Assembly: GCA_907163375.1 (NCBI GenBank)
Contig: CAJQUW010011636.1
Span: 294,501-358,500 of the forward strand
DNA: 64,000 nucleotides
Source of the DNA: Prostheceraeus crozeri
Taxonomy: Eukaryota > Platyhelminthes > Polycladida > Euryleptidae
Direction of reading: 5' to 3'
In this document: piece after piece, positions 9,538 to 21,769 of the stretch
Position numbering within the stretch: position 1 is the first letter of the stretch
Layout: the number at the start of each line of letters is the position of its first letter
The notes under the pieces: generated by a model
What the model saw: the letters and a program-made list of their open reading frames with translations, nothing else
Databases searched by the model: none
What the model was told of the DNA's origin: nothing
Position numbers and translations under genes: made by a program

Positions 9538-11430
9538 ATAATGCAGGCCTATTTCAAGATACTGGTACTGTACGTCAAATAAATGGACTGATAAATCTTT
9601 GTTTACATGTCATCAGCATGTCTCTGGTGTTGAACATGTGTTAAGTGAGCGGAACAAATTGCAAATTTTGTATAATTTGTGAGAATCACCCATCAGCTGA
9701 TTTTCATTCGTTTCGTTGCACACAAGCTAAAAACACGTCTATTTCCTATCTAGCCCTTTATAATATTAAATATCTTTGGCCATGCATAACGATGTATTTC
9801 CTGATGTTGAGAGAGTGAAAGGGCTGACGGACGAAATTTCGGCAATCCAAATTCATAAATCATTTTAGACCACGGAATCCCGATTCCCGCTACCTCAGAA
9901 CTTTTGAAATCTTATCGTGAATACCGCGTAGACCTACCCAGTGTGAAAGCCAAAGTCGGCCAGAAGTCGGTATGACTTCCGCCGGTTGGCATGAGTCGGC
10001 ATAATTTTTTAATTTCGAAATCTAGTACTTTTGAGTAAAGAAATCATGATAAAACAAAGTAAATGATGCTCACAGTTGAATCTAGACAGTTTGTGATTGA
10101 TCTTTTATCAGTGTATAGATTTTTATTATGTTGGCAAAAGTTGGCATGCCAAGCTGGCGCATAAGTTGGCAACCGAAATTGGTCCCACTTCCCTCAGAGT
10201 TTGGCAACACAATTAGTGGTTCTGCTTACTTCTGTGTTGTCGTTGGTTTGGTATTATATATTTTTATCTCTTTATGAATTGTTTCCATTGTATATAGGCC
10301 TATGCAAATAAAGTGGAGAAGTAATGCATTCTTTCACCACAATTGGAATAATTTTCAAATTACGATTATGTGATGCATTGATTAAACTTTCAGAATAAAT
10401 TATTTGCATATCACCTAAGCCTACCGGAGTTCCGGTACTATTTTTAACAAATGCATCATTTTGGCCTCTTCTGGTACCAGTTGAGCCTACTTCATTATTA
10501 AGTGCTATCGATATCAGTAAGGCCTAATTTTTATTGCGTTATTAGGATCTTTTTAATTCATACTTAACAATAATTTGTAGACCTGGATTTATGGATAATA
10601 TTCATTACTATTGATATTGATCATATTGATTTTGTGCTACCGATGTTTCCTAATAATTCGTCATAATCGCTTTCGAATTTCAAAAGTAAGGCATAAAAGC
10701 CTGAGGACTCGTCACTCCGCCCACTAATACAGGAAGCAAAAACAACCAAGCGTTGCAAGCGAAGACCGATTTCTTGAAAAGATTTTTCTCAATTCACTTG
10801 CTATCAAGGACAAATTTTTCCTTATAAATCGTTATCGCTATCGAAGTAAAAAAACTAGCATGTAGGACTATATAGATGCACTTCTATTTTGGCCTCCGCA
10901 ATTGTGAGCATCGTCTACGAGCGTGTGCGCGCAAGGCACAGAAAACTTAAATGGTCGGAGAGTTATCAACAAAAACATTGCATTGTTTCATTATGCAAGC
11001 TGGAAAATAAACAAAAAGAGACTGGATAGGAAAGTGGTGTTCTTGACTTTTTTTCGGTGTTATTCTTTCTAATAATGCTCATACACTGATAAACTTTTTA
11101 CAGCCGCTTGTCAGTCTCTGACCACGTACCTCAGTTCTATTCGCTGCTCCGCCTTCGGATCATGTGATGTAGCATATTACACTTTGTAATGGAAAATGCA
11201 GGCTAAATCTGACATTGCGGTGAATTAAATATTTTTGCATTATTTTAAAAATTGTGGTCGTACTATCGAAATCAAGTAGGCCTTCCATCAAGTCACAAGT
11301 TGTCCATTTAGATCAGAAGGCAAGTATAGGAACAATATAAGTACTAGGATAAGTAAGGATTATATAAAGGACTATTTCTATGCAGAGAATTGTCATGAAT
11401 GACTATGTAAAGACAAATTTTAAACTTTCA
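9538..11430. other. Noncoding stretch with a dispersed AAGTCGGC/TTGGCA repeat
   Basis: No coding frame is convincing. At 9937-10200 there is a repeat built on CCCAGTGTGAAAGCCAAAGT, GGCCAGAAGTCGG and TTGGCATGCC phrases. It recurs, inverted, at about 17690-17815. AGGCCTAC-type strings are frequent from 10300 to 10520. The rest is unremarkable AT-rich DNA. Confidence 0.5.
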
Positions 11431-11432
11431 TT

Positions 11433-11700
11433 TTGATTTCTTTTCTACCTCGTTCTCTACCTTACTCTCTCTTCTTTCCTTCCTCGCTTCTCTTAATTCC
11501 TTTCCGTCCTTGCTCTCACATCAGCCATCTCCTTTTTCTTCTCTTTCTACTCACTTATCTTCCTCTTCCATTTCTTGTCTCTCCTCAGCTCACTTCTCTT
11601 CTTTATCTTCTTGTTCTCTCCCTCTCTTCGTCATATCTCTTCTGTCGTTCATCTTCTCTCTTTCTCTCTCCCTCACTCACTTGCTGTCTATTTCCTAAAT
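11433..11700 (+). repeat. Pyrimidine (TCTCC/CTTCT)-rich low-complexity tract
   Basis: About 270 bases are almost wholly C and T on the plus strand. Leucine/serine-rich frames through it are a composition artefact. Confidence 0.9.
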
Positions 11701-11984
11701 AGTTTTTGTAAACTCTACTAATGTTCATCTTCGAAAACAAATTGATCTTTATGCATATCCTGCGTAAAAATGCATCAAAAATTTCTCCCCATAAATTTCT
11801 TAAAAATTTGATTCATGAAATCACAATTATTTCGCATGATATGATATACTATTATGAAATCAAAATTTTGCGTCTGTGCACTTTTTTGCATTTATTGCAA
11901 TTGCAATAGTTCAACATCAGAAGAACGCACTCCAGTTGATCCTTTTTATGTATGTCTTCCGACGCAAACCTCACATTTCATTAC

Positions 11985-12250
11985 TGAAGGAGAACCGCGC
12001 GCGCAAATTATTTCCATACGCCCACCCGGGCTTATAGCGACTTTCAATCGACGCGCCTCATTCACATGACAATGACAGGGAGAAAAGATATCGCTCGCGG
12101 ACATCATTTTATGTTACTTGTGCTGCGCGAGTAAAGGAGAATCGCGCGCACAAAATATTTCCGTGTTCCCGCCTGCTGGGCTACTGATATTTAGCGACCT
12201 TCAATCGACGTGTCTCAATCATCACATGACAGCGAGAAAGGATGCAGAGG
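11985..12250 (+). repeat. Diverged tandem duplication, CG-rich units
   Basis: A unit near 11985-12070 (GGAGAACCGCGCGCGCAAAT, ... CTTTCAATCGACGCGCCTCA, ... ACATGACA) is repeated near 12137-12232 (GGAGAATCGCGCGCACAAAA ... CCTTCAATCGACGTGTCTCA ... ACATGACA). The CpG-rich blocks stand out from AT-rich surroundings. The two copies differ at many positions, so the duplication is old. Confidence 0.65.
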
Positions 12251-12833
12251 TCATGGAGTCATTCATATTCTACTTGCGCAGCGCATCGGTCTTAGATTCG
12301 TGTCCTGTGAAACAGTTTATTGCCTACGATCAAAATTACTAAAACGATGCCTCGATCACCATTTGCTTCTTTGGACATTCAGAGGAAATTCAAATCTTCT
12401 GCCGCTGTTCGACCTTCACAATCAATTCGCAGAAGTCATTTATGGATCTTTTCAAGTTGCAGACATAGGCAGTTGCCGTGATAAAACTTTTGCCTTTGTC
12501 ATCTTACAAAACATTTTGTGATTTGATTCACTATTCATATTTAACGACTTCATCTCCGACATTGTTCGCTGACAGAAACAGATCTTTGAAAATCATCTCA
12601 TGATCGGCATTCTCACGTAGTCTGGACCCTGATGCATCTCAAAATGTGTTCCAACGATTGATGCCATCAATTGCGAGCTTACAGGTGAGATGTCTGATTT
12701 CTTTTCATTTTAGGCCTAGGTAGTAAAGAGAATTATTTTCTGCACATGTAGGGGTTGCTGAAAATAAATGATCAACTGCATAAGTTATATTTCACGAAAT
12801 TATTTTTATATATAGTTTTGAATAAGCAGAATT

Positions 12834-12933
12834 ACCCAGGTGTAAGTGATCTTTCTCTTTATTATGCAAGATGGCATTTACATGCCATCATGACATCATT
12901 TTGCAAAAAAAGAAAGATCGCTTGCACCTGGGT
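12834..12933. repeat. 100-bp foldback element
   Basis: ACCCAGGTGTAAGTGATCTT at the left matches AAGATCGCTTGCACCTGGGT (reverse complement, two differences) at the right, and inner bases also pair. It is a small MITE-like hairpin. Confidence 0.85.
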
Positions 12934-12934
12934 C

Positions 12935-14590
12935 CGTCATCTTGTCAAAACTAACTGCATATGACTCAATCTCTGCTCGGCATTATTACATAGATGCTGA
13001 AGCTTACCAAATAGTTTTGGAATGAAATATCTATTCATCTATCGTGCGCCAGCTGTCAATGAGTCTGCTTATATCTTGACAACTTTCAAATAGTCCTATT
13101 CGTTAAATATTAAAACATAATAGCCTAATTTTAATGAAAAGACAAATAATGAGAAGTTATTGATTCCAGATTTCAAGAAATTATATTGATTGTATTGGTG
13201 CGATTGGGTAATATGCAAGTTAATAGAGTGCGATGCGGTTAATGGATATTCAAAAAACAAAACTTCCATATTTAAATTCTCATGCATGGATTCTGTCAGA
13301 ATCTTTGTGAACTTCGTATTTTATTCGATCTGACGAAACCAAAGTGTTGGACGGAACAGTGCAATTTAAAAATAGAAAATATTTACATGTGAAATATACA
13401 GTGCATGTACAGTAGAATCATGAAACTCCGTACTTGATCAACATTCAATAAAATCATTGCCCTGAATGTCTGCGTATTTGATAAAATCGCGAGATGTTCG
13501 ACACTGCTCCTTTCAGCAGGTTGTCAATTTATCGACGAAAATTTGGATAATTTAATAGAGACATTTAATAATTACATAGCTTCCCTTGTAATTGTGATCT
13601 TTTGAATGTACTCCGTTCCCGAATGGTGCAAATGGGAAGCTGTGCTTCTTTAGGTTGGATGTAAAGACTATCTCTAGAAAATTTCTATTCCTAGCTGTCA
13701 TTGACGATGACATTATCTTAAAACTGAGTAATTATATCATTTTATGATTCTTGTTTGGAGCATTCGAAACTACAATATCTAATTTTCCGTATTATTGTGT
13801 TTGGCGTTTGCATAGTTTATTTCCTATGTACATGTTTAACATTTGTCTTTTTTTATCCTCCTTCATTAAGTTGTCTACCTATATTTCTTCCTTGCCTTGT
13901 TTTTGTTGTCTGAATGTATAGTCAATTAGTATTACGCAATGTCTGTTGCTGTCTATGACCTCCTTTGCGGAGCGAGCGCAATCTGTATTTTGTGTCTGTT
14001 TGCCAAGATTTCCCGTGTGTTTGGCCTTGCCACTCGCATCACATACTTGCTCACCTGTATTTGTTCTCTCCCTCTTATTTCCTCATGTTCAATTCACGCG
14101 GACCAATGTGTGATACTGCTTTTGGTGTGTGACACACATTCTGACTCGCAAAAAGTTTGAATCGTATACGAATCGTGCAGCTGTGTGCCGCATGGAGTAG
14201 TATATCCTACCTTCGGTATGTCCTCTCTGTAATTATGCATGTGCGAATTGTTGGGGCTTCTGCTTTGATGAAAGAGAAACTAGCAATAATAATAATTAAT
14301 TAATTATTCGGTTTTAATATTGCATTTCAGATTAGCAACAATGAAATTAAATAAACGATATATCAAATTGCTATGCAAAAGATGACAATGTGCGATAGAC
14401 AATGTGCGGCTGAGACATAGACAATAAATACTTTCAATAAATTATATAATTTTTTAAAAACAGCTGCGTTCAAAAAAATTTATGAAATCAATTTCATTGC
14501 GACAAACAATACGCACTCGCATAGAAAAGTAGAATTTAAATGTAATGAAGCATTTCCCAGTACGTATCTAACGATGGTCTGTCAACTTAA
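12935..14590. other. Noncoding stretch
   Basis: I see no gene, RNA gene or clear repeat here. Frames are short with ordinary noncoding composition. Confidence 0.5.
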
Positions 14591-14593
14591 GCG

Positions 14594-14751
14594 TAATAAT
14601 GAAAGCTATCTAAGTACCTTGACCACGTTTTGCTCTCTCTATTGAGGCATGCGTCTTTCTGTGAAAGATGCAATTTGTATTTGTCATTCCTTGATGCTTG
14701 AATAGAGCAAGCGTGGCCAATAAACGCAGATAGTTTTCACTTATTATTATT
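14594..14751. repeat. Imperfect inverted repeat, about 158 bp
   Basis: AATAATGAAAGCTATCTAAG near 14596 pairs imperfectly with GATAGTTTTCACTTATTATT near 14731, and TGACCACG pairs with CGTGGCCA further in. It looks like an old foldback element. Confidence 0.55.
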
Positions 14752-14822
14752 CAAGTGGATAGCATCACTCACTCAGTTTTCTAAAAATGTTTATTAACAA
14801 ATAATGAATGGTTATGAGCACT

Positions 14823-15300
14823 TCGCTTCATTCTATCATTTTATTTATCAAATTTCAATTTCAATGACAATGTCTTCTTCATCAGTGGTTTTAGTATAAA
14901 AGCCCACATGTCAAAATAAATCATTTTTCAAAAAAAAATTTGTCCAATAGAAAGCTAAGAAGTTACAAACGTAAAAACAATGATAATGACATTGTGTTAC
15001 TATTTAACAATTAAGACCTGTCAGCAGCGGCAATGAGTAGAGATTCTGCGATGCGAGTGTTATTCCTTCGGTCTGTGGCCATTAATCTGTACTCACTGCC
15101 GCTACTGACAGGTCTTAATTGTTAAATAGTGGATTGCGTCTGTATAATTGTTTTTGCGTTTGTAACTTCTTAGCTTTCTATTGGACAAAATTTCTTTTTG
15201 ATAACTGATTCATTTTAGCATGTGTGCTTTTATATCTAAACCACTGATGGCATTGTCTTTAAAATTGCAATTTGGTAAATAAAATGATAGAATGAAGCGA
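14823..15300. repeat. Palindromic element, arms about 215 bp
   Basis: Left arm 14823-15040 and right arm 15089-15300 are reverse complements with scattered substitutions and small indels. Both carry the blocks ATCAGTGGTTT/AAACCACTGAT, TCCAATAGAAAGCTAAGAAG and TTAAGACCTGTCAG. The loop is about 48 bases. No coding capacity is seen; a foldback element is the likeliest explanation. Confidence 0.85.
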
Positions 15301-15495
15301 AATTCTCTGAAGCGCTGTGGCTCAATCTGTTGCGAATGAATGATTGATAGCAAGATCATAGAGAAACATAATAATGCAGTTTTAAAAGAATGCACATGAA
15401 ATTATCTTTTGTGACATAAGGCATTGAGCAGAATTTCATAGAGATTTGCATGCATATATTTTTGGAAGAACGGAACAATAATAACAAAGTTGTAG

Positions 15496-16109
15496 ATCTT
15501 GAAACGCTGAATACAAAAATCAAATTCTTGAGTGTCACAGCCAGTCGCTTTCGATTAAAGGCAAGGTTAAAGGATTCCCATTGGAATCCAATTCTAAAAT
15601 TCAAGAAATATCTATGGTTTGTGAAATACCTGGCAATTTTCTTTTGCAGAAAAGAAACTATTTATCAGAATGCCATGAAATTTAAAACATGATTGAGTTC
15701 AGAACATCAACTTCGATATAAAAGTTGAAGTGAGTCACATGATTCAGCATTTTATGTCTGAGATACTCTACAAAATGAGTAAAATTACCAAAATTAAATC
15801 AAGGCATGAAATTTACTCATTTTTTAGAGTATCTCAGACATAAAATGCTGAATCATGTGACTCACTTCAACTTTTATATCGAAGTTGATGTTCTGAACTC
15901 AATCATGTTTTAAATTTCATGGCATTCTGATAAATAGTTTCTTTTCTGCAAAAGAAAATGTACGAAAATTGCCAGGTATTTCACAAACCATAGATATTTC
16001 TTGAATTTCAGAATTGGATTCCAATGGGAATTCTTTAACCTTGCCTTTAATCGAAAGCGACTGGCTGTGACACTAAAGAATTTGATTTTTGTATTCAGCG
16101 TTTCAAGAT
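15496..16109. repeat. Large near-perfect palindrome, arms about 290 bp
   Basis: Left arm 15496-15780 and right arm 15815-16109 are nearly exact reverse complements, with only a few substitutions and about 10 net bases of insertion in the right arm (near 15960). The loop is 34 bases. Such long, close arms should be unstable and homogenised, so this is either a recent foldback insertion or an inverted duplication. Frames inside simply mirror each other and are not called. Confidence 0.92.
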
Positions 16110-17400
16110 TTACAAATCCATGCTATTAAGTCCTTTGTGCGCGAATTTAGGAAGAAAGTGTCAGTAGCACCCGGACTAATAATCAATATTGATCATTTGC
16201 CTTTCCTTGATGACTTAAAAGGTCGATTAGTCAAATATCACATCGTTTTGTATGATAGGCCTCCGTTAGCGTTATAAAACCAGCCTCCAGGCAATGAATT
16301 TACTGCATGGAAAGTTAGCAAACATAGCCATGCCGAGAAATCATAATGAAGAATTTTTGACAATCAATGTGTAGGCATAAGCTAAGGCGTATTTAACTTT
16401 TTTATATTATTCTCATTATATTATACATTAATTAATTATACATATTTTTATATATATTATTTTATTATAAGCTCATATTAATTATTAATCATTATATCAT
16501 TATAATTAATTGTAAAACAACAAATGTATTGTGAATGATCAAAATTTACTTGAATTGTGAACCATAAAGTCGCAATTTAAAGAAATATGTATAGATCTAT
16601 GGACCTGTTGTTATGATTAATTGATTATCGGTTCAGACTTCAAGCTCTATTCAAAATTTTCAATTGATCATTTTTAAAATAATTGAAAATTTAAGTTCTC
16701 TTCTTAATTGAATGTGTCGTGATAAAAATGAGAGCCTTTCCCATGTGGCCTGAAGTCTGTTGGCTATTGACATCGTTTTCATGTAATTGACATATCAATA
16801 GGATTGGCTAAAGCATGCTGGTAGGCATCATTATATTGTTATCGCATTTATATTGTGTGACTCAGAAAGAAACGCGAAATATATCATAATCTTAAGTTCT
16901 ATTTGTTGTCAAAAAAAGTATTGCACCGAAATACGCAATAGTAGGCGATAAAGATCCTGAACACTTAGCAACTTGCATTCATAGAATAAAAATATGATTT
17001 GCTATTTAAAACTAGAGCAGCACTGATAATTTTATTATGACTATGGGCGGTGACAAAGAAGTATTTGTATATTTATTTAACTTGTTATATTTGTCAATTG
17101 ATGAACTGATTGTTACAATAATATTGATAAATATTGCTTATACACAGAAATGATGCTTTTTATCATTTAAAACATCAATTTTCTTCAATTATCTGCTACG
17201 ACTATTTCAATCGATAGATTTTTCGTTGCGTTTACACTACGTGGCATACAGATTGTAGTACACAAATCTACAGAGAAAGACATGAAACTTTGGTTTAAAC
17301 ATCTATGTCTATTTTTCTCCAGTCATCAAATTCTATATCTGATAGGTACCCACAATTTCTGTGCCGTAGGTATATATGTTATATTTCATTATGTCATAAT
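16110..17400. other. AT-rich noncoding stretch
   Basis: There is a very AT-rich block (TATATTA/TAATTAAT runs) at about 16400-16510. No gene or clear element was found. Confidence 0.5.
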
Positions 17401-17409
17401 TTTTTACAG

Positions 17410-17586
17410 GATTGTGGAAGATGTGGATTCCCTGGAAAATTCACACGAGATGACGAGGGACACTTGATCCAGATACCTCATCCTATGCGGATCAAAAGAC
17501 AAAGAATATGGCTCTGTGCGAGGAAAAACAGTCGCTTCTTGTCAGAATTACCGGATGATGAGTATCCTGATTTGTGGGCATTATAA
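17410..17586 (+). CDS. Candidate orphan terminal exon (58 codons)
   Basis: A good splice acceptor (ATAATTTTTTACAG) precedes 17410. The frame reads DCGRCGFPGKFTRDDEGHLI..., is rich in charged residues with CGRCG and a later WLCARKN, and ends at TAA at 17584-17586. The two cysteine groups could form a small zinc site. Composition differs from the neighbouring noncoding frames. No partner exon or AATAAA signal was identified, and I do not recognise the family. It could be the last exon of a host gene, a transposon remnant, or chance. Confidence 0.3.
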   Translation, partial: DCGRCGFPGKFTRDDEGHLIQIPHPMRIKRQRIWLCARKNSRFLSELPDDEYPDLWAL

Positions 17587-17639
17587 TATAATATTTAGAT
17601 CGTGTTAAAAAGGTGTTTTTATATCCCGAGATTGAATAA

Positions 17640-17815
17640 TGATAACTGTCAACATACTACTTGATAAAACAGAATCAAGTAGTATGTTGGCGGTATTTTT
17701 TTTTTGGCTGCAAGTCGGCATGCCAACTTTGGCTGGACTTCCGCTCTCTTTCCCACTGCCAAAGTCGGCAAGAATTCGGTGCCAAAGTCTGGCCGACTTC
17801 GGCTTTTTCACTGGG
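17640..17815. repeat. Short hairpin plus inverted copy of the 9.9-kb AAGTCGGC repeat
   Basis: CAACATACTACTTGAT and ATCAAGTAGTATGTTG (17650-17690) form a perfect 16-bp stem. It is followed by GCCAACTTTGGCTGG, GCCGACTTCGGC and CACTGGGTACCC, the reverse complement of phrases at 9937-10200. This looks like a shared dispersed repeat family in opposite orientation. Confidence 0.55.
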
Positions 17816-19660
17816 TACCCTGCTGTTGCTCCTCATGCTAATATATATATGCATTCCAGGGGCCAGGGATTCGCCCGAAAGATTTTCTTCTTGGCTGCTG
17901 AAGCCAATCGTTGTGTCGAGATCTTGCTTCCGCATAGTAACTTGTATATAGCGTGTGATATTGCTTCAAACATGTCTCCATTTCTTGATGTGTTCAATCA
18001 ATTTGAAAAATCAAACTCTTTTTTTATTATTTGAAAAACTCTTCTGTTGTTGCATATCATTTCAAAATTCACGAATCAATTAAAAACCCAACGTTTCGTC
18101 CGCCACTTAGCAGTTCAGTCATAATTGTTATACTTGTTATTCTTTCAATCTTTTTTGTTGCATATCCACATGATTCTATATTCATCTAGTTTTAAAGAAT
18201 TTCATTAGAACTATTATCATGACACGCATAAGCTTGGTATGACGACAGTCACTTTGCAAGTGTTGGTAGAATAGAATTAAAAAATGTCTTTGTAAGTCTC
18301 TTTCGAATTGTTTAATTAACACCGTAAGAATCTTCCTATTACTCCATAAAATTTTACATTGAATTCCGGAAAACGTGGATGTTTAGCATGAAGGATAGAG
18401 ACCTGACTACAAAATTATGAAGTTGTAAGTGACTATCACATGCCAATCTAGAACGCGAAACACGTTATATTTCATCTATACTTTAATAAGTGCTTCAGGG
18501 AAACTTTTCAAAATTTTCGGTGCACCGTGCGCGCAGGTTTAAAATCCTTATCTGCCGATATTCGAAATATTTTCCAATGCACAAAGTTGTTTAACTTGTA
18601 GGCAGCAATAAAAAGAGCGTTAATTAAATTTCCTGAAGCACATGACTTTGATAACGTACAGATGCATAGCCGGAAAATTCTTTTACTACAAAACTAAGAA
18701 TGCAAATGAATTAATTAGTAGAGAGCACTCATTTATCTACTGATAAGCTTAATCATAAAATTCCAGGAGTTTCCAGGACGTTAGGTAAAAATTCAAAATT
18801 CAGTGCTGTGGAAAACGGTTTCAAAATTCCTGGATTTTCCAGGAGCGCGGAAACACTGAATTCAGTAATTCTCACGGGGAGTCCGGGATATTCGATTACG
18901 CAAGGAAGACCAACTTATTGAAAGTCGCAATGGATATCTCGTACCCATGATACTGGACAACCGTTCATTCCCTATTATCAAAATTTCCTTTTTAGTTAGA
19001 TGTTTTAAAACTCAATTCTCTTTTTCAATTAGTTCAATGCTACAAAAATCAAACTCTGTACCATCAACGTAAGGCCACCGCCTAAATACAATGAACAAGC
19101 ACGAAGAATTTTCAGTGTTCAAATTTTTTTACTTCAGGAATATGAAGGTAGTAAAAACTTACTTCTTTCACTACATACTTAAATTGATCTGACACTACCT
19201 GCTATATCCGTACCGTTATGGTTGGGGCTAAATTAGAGGCTTGTATGGTCATTTAGAGAAGTCACGGTTCTTCAATGGCCTGCGATCTGAAAATTAACGA
19301 AATATTAAAAACATCAAACTTCATCCAGAGAAACGCAGATCTATTTAGTGCAAGAAAAGTAACAGCAACGTAATACCAATAATTCTCATCCGAGTTCACA
19401 TACAAAATAGCGAGCACGAGATTTTACGAAAAACTAACAAAAACATTTAATACTTTTAAAATTAACGAGGAAAATCCGAACACATTCAAAATTTATCAGG
19501 GATAGCTATGTTATGTGGAGCCGTCAGCTGAATTTATCCTATTTCAGAACCGTGTATCATCAGCCTTTGAATGGACCCGAGTAATAGACTATCAAGTTGG
19601 CACTGAGGAATGTAGAAGGCCGCGTACGAGCCGGCAGGTTCATCCAATCCGGTGCGAAAA
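17816..19660. other. Noncoding stretch, probably MANF 3' flank
   Basis: No other gene is seen. Fragments such as CAGGAGTTTCCAGGACG and TTCCTGGATTTTCCAGGAG (18765-18850) resemble a degraded dispersed repeat. The part next to 19667 should include the MANF 3' untranslated region, but I could not identify its polyadenylation signal. Confidence 0.4.
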
Positions 19661-19666
19661 TCTACC

Positions 19667-19866
19667 TTATAATTCGGTTTTCTTTGCTTTGGATCGAACT
19701 GCGTAAGCTTCAGGATCATGAACAGACATCTTTTGTTCTATCAACTTGATGTACTCAGATTTCTCCGTGCAGCCTACACATGCTTCTCCCCAATCTTCGA
19801 GTATTCGCTTCAGTTGCTTGACTCGCATCTTCTGGAAGTTGGCAGACTTGAGATCTGCTTTCTTTT
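19667..19866 (-). CDS. MANF: MANF exon 4: C-terminal SAP-like domain and ER-retention tail
   Basis: Last coding exon (200 nt). A splice acceptor (TTATCCATTGCAG) precedes it and the phase fits exon 3 (codon split G|AA). It encodes MRVKQLKRILEDWGEACVGC..., the MANF/CDNF C-terminal SAP-like domain, with the family CXXC (here CVGC, residues 152-155 of the predicted 188-residue protein). It ends in KTEL, an ER-retention signal of the RTDL/KDEL type. Known role of the family: a small ER-resident, stress-induced protein that binds GRP78 and protects secretory and neuronal cells. The exon lies about 28.4 kb from exon 3 because intron 3 is filled with transposable elements. Confidence 0.93.
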
Positions 19867-21360
19867 CTGCAATGGATAACGTGAAAATATTTAAATCATC
19901 CATGAAGCACAACATTTTTTGTTCAGCATGTAATAATCGTAAAACTGACTGAATTGAAGTTTAAGTTGTCATCGTTTTAATTCTAGACAAATGTCCAGTG
20001 TATTTCACATGACTGGGAAACACAGAAGTCTGATGTAGTAAACATTACCGATTGAAAGATCTCATCCCTACCTGATATTCGTCAATCAAATTGTAATTGT
20101 TAAGAAACATACAATCGGTAATTTGTAGTTGTTGAAATTTTGTTTAAGGTTAAAGAATGTTCAAAGGTTAAAGTAAAACCACTGTTTAGACACTGGCTAA
20201 CGTCCTTGGTACTGAATGTGCTTCAGCGGAAATAAAAGCTTTCATGGCCTATGATGAATTGGGAAACCTCCACAATAAGAAAGATGCAATTGTGAATGTG
20301 TCTTCGCAAGTCAATGGACAGCGAGATGTCGCCGAACGAACTTCACATTAAAAGTAAGTGAGATCAAGAATCTGTGCATGTTCATCGTGACAATAAGTTG
20401 TGTCAAAAAGTTTTATCTTTCTGATGATTGCAGGTTCAATGGTCAGATAAATGATTCACATTTTTTGATGTTCACATAAAATTTGGAGCGGGCATACAAC
20501 CTATCCCATAAAATGAATGAAACCCATATCTGCAACACAGTATATTACTATTTGAATTCTTAAAAAGCTGCCCAATATTTCGGCTGTCACAGCTTGAGTA
20601 GAACAAAGGTCTATAAATTCCTGGATCGCACGATTTTTAGATGTTCAACCATGAATGCGCCTCATTCTCTAAAAAAATCATATGAGAAAATGCGGTGTGC
20701 TGCACCCCTGAGTGAAATTCCGTCAGTAGACGATAACGATATCTAAATGTATAGTGAGTATAATTGGTCGGTGATGTTTTATGAAATGAGATGTGAAATG
20801 AATCGATAAGTATCACACATAATGTCTCAATCAAGTCAGCTTCGATTCAATCACATATACATACAACTGATGTGAAGACTGAGATTTCCATATCGTAAAA
20901 ATACATTTCAATTCACATTGAAGGAAATCTGCAGATTAAGGCTACGACGTAGAAATAAAATCGATTTTAAGGAAAAGAAAAATAAGCTTCGCGAAATATT
21001 TCTGACACCATTAAGTTCAGTTGAATGCGACTGAAACAATAGTCAGAAAGTTCCTCGGTCTATAATATTTTTCTCTGCTTGAAAGCGAATACTGTACAAG
21101 AAGGACGACTATTGTCGGAGAGTCTTGCCCCCAGAATCATCGAGCATCTGGACATCTCCACTGATAGAATTAAAGTCCGCTTTCTTGAAGCAATTCCGAA
21201 TCATTCTGGCTTTGCTTGAGTCTAAGCCCCTCTGACAAGCACTGCAACTTTAATAACCTCCGATGTGATGATGGTACTGAATGAATGCTGAGGTTATACT
21301 TTGCAATCCATCGCAATAAGCAGAGACAAGTGTCCAAATAAAGCTAGGTGTCTCAATTAT
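19867..21360. other. MANF intron 3, 3' part, no recognised feature
   Basis: Ordinary AT-rich intronic DNA. Short frames here have no domain character, and I see no element ends. Confidence 0.5.
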
Positions 21361-21769
21361 ACTCAGGGTGGCGGCCAGATTTCCAGCTTCAAATTCCCGG
21401 GCTGTTTCATCGAATTTTCGCACTATTTTTTATACTGAGCAGACATGTTATTCCAATTACACCAATCAAAAATTATCCGGACACTTCTTTAAAGTATTTT
21501 CATCATTAAATTTGAGACTTTTCCAGCTTGGATTTTTGCCACCAATTGTGCTAGATAATGAACGATTTTTGACTCTACTGCACTTCTTTTTCGTTTTTTT
21601 TTGAATTCTGTGAGCGGTGGTTCTTCAGCTTTAAACATATACCTTTCCTCAATGACCCAGGTAGTGAACTACCATTGGGATCTAAATGATTTCATATCGA
21701 TAGAAAAGTTTATTTCTTAAACTTAACTGCGATCAAAGAATACTTCATTGTCATCATCTGATTTATGAA

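Noticed and set aside
11433-11702. 89-residue hydrophobic frame
   Set aside because: It is a translation of a C/T-only tract; the leucine, serine and phenylalanine content follows from composition.
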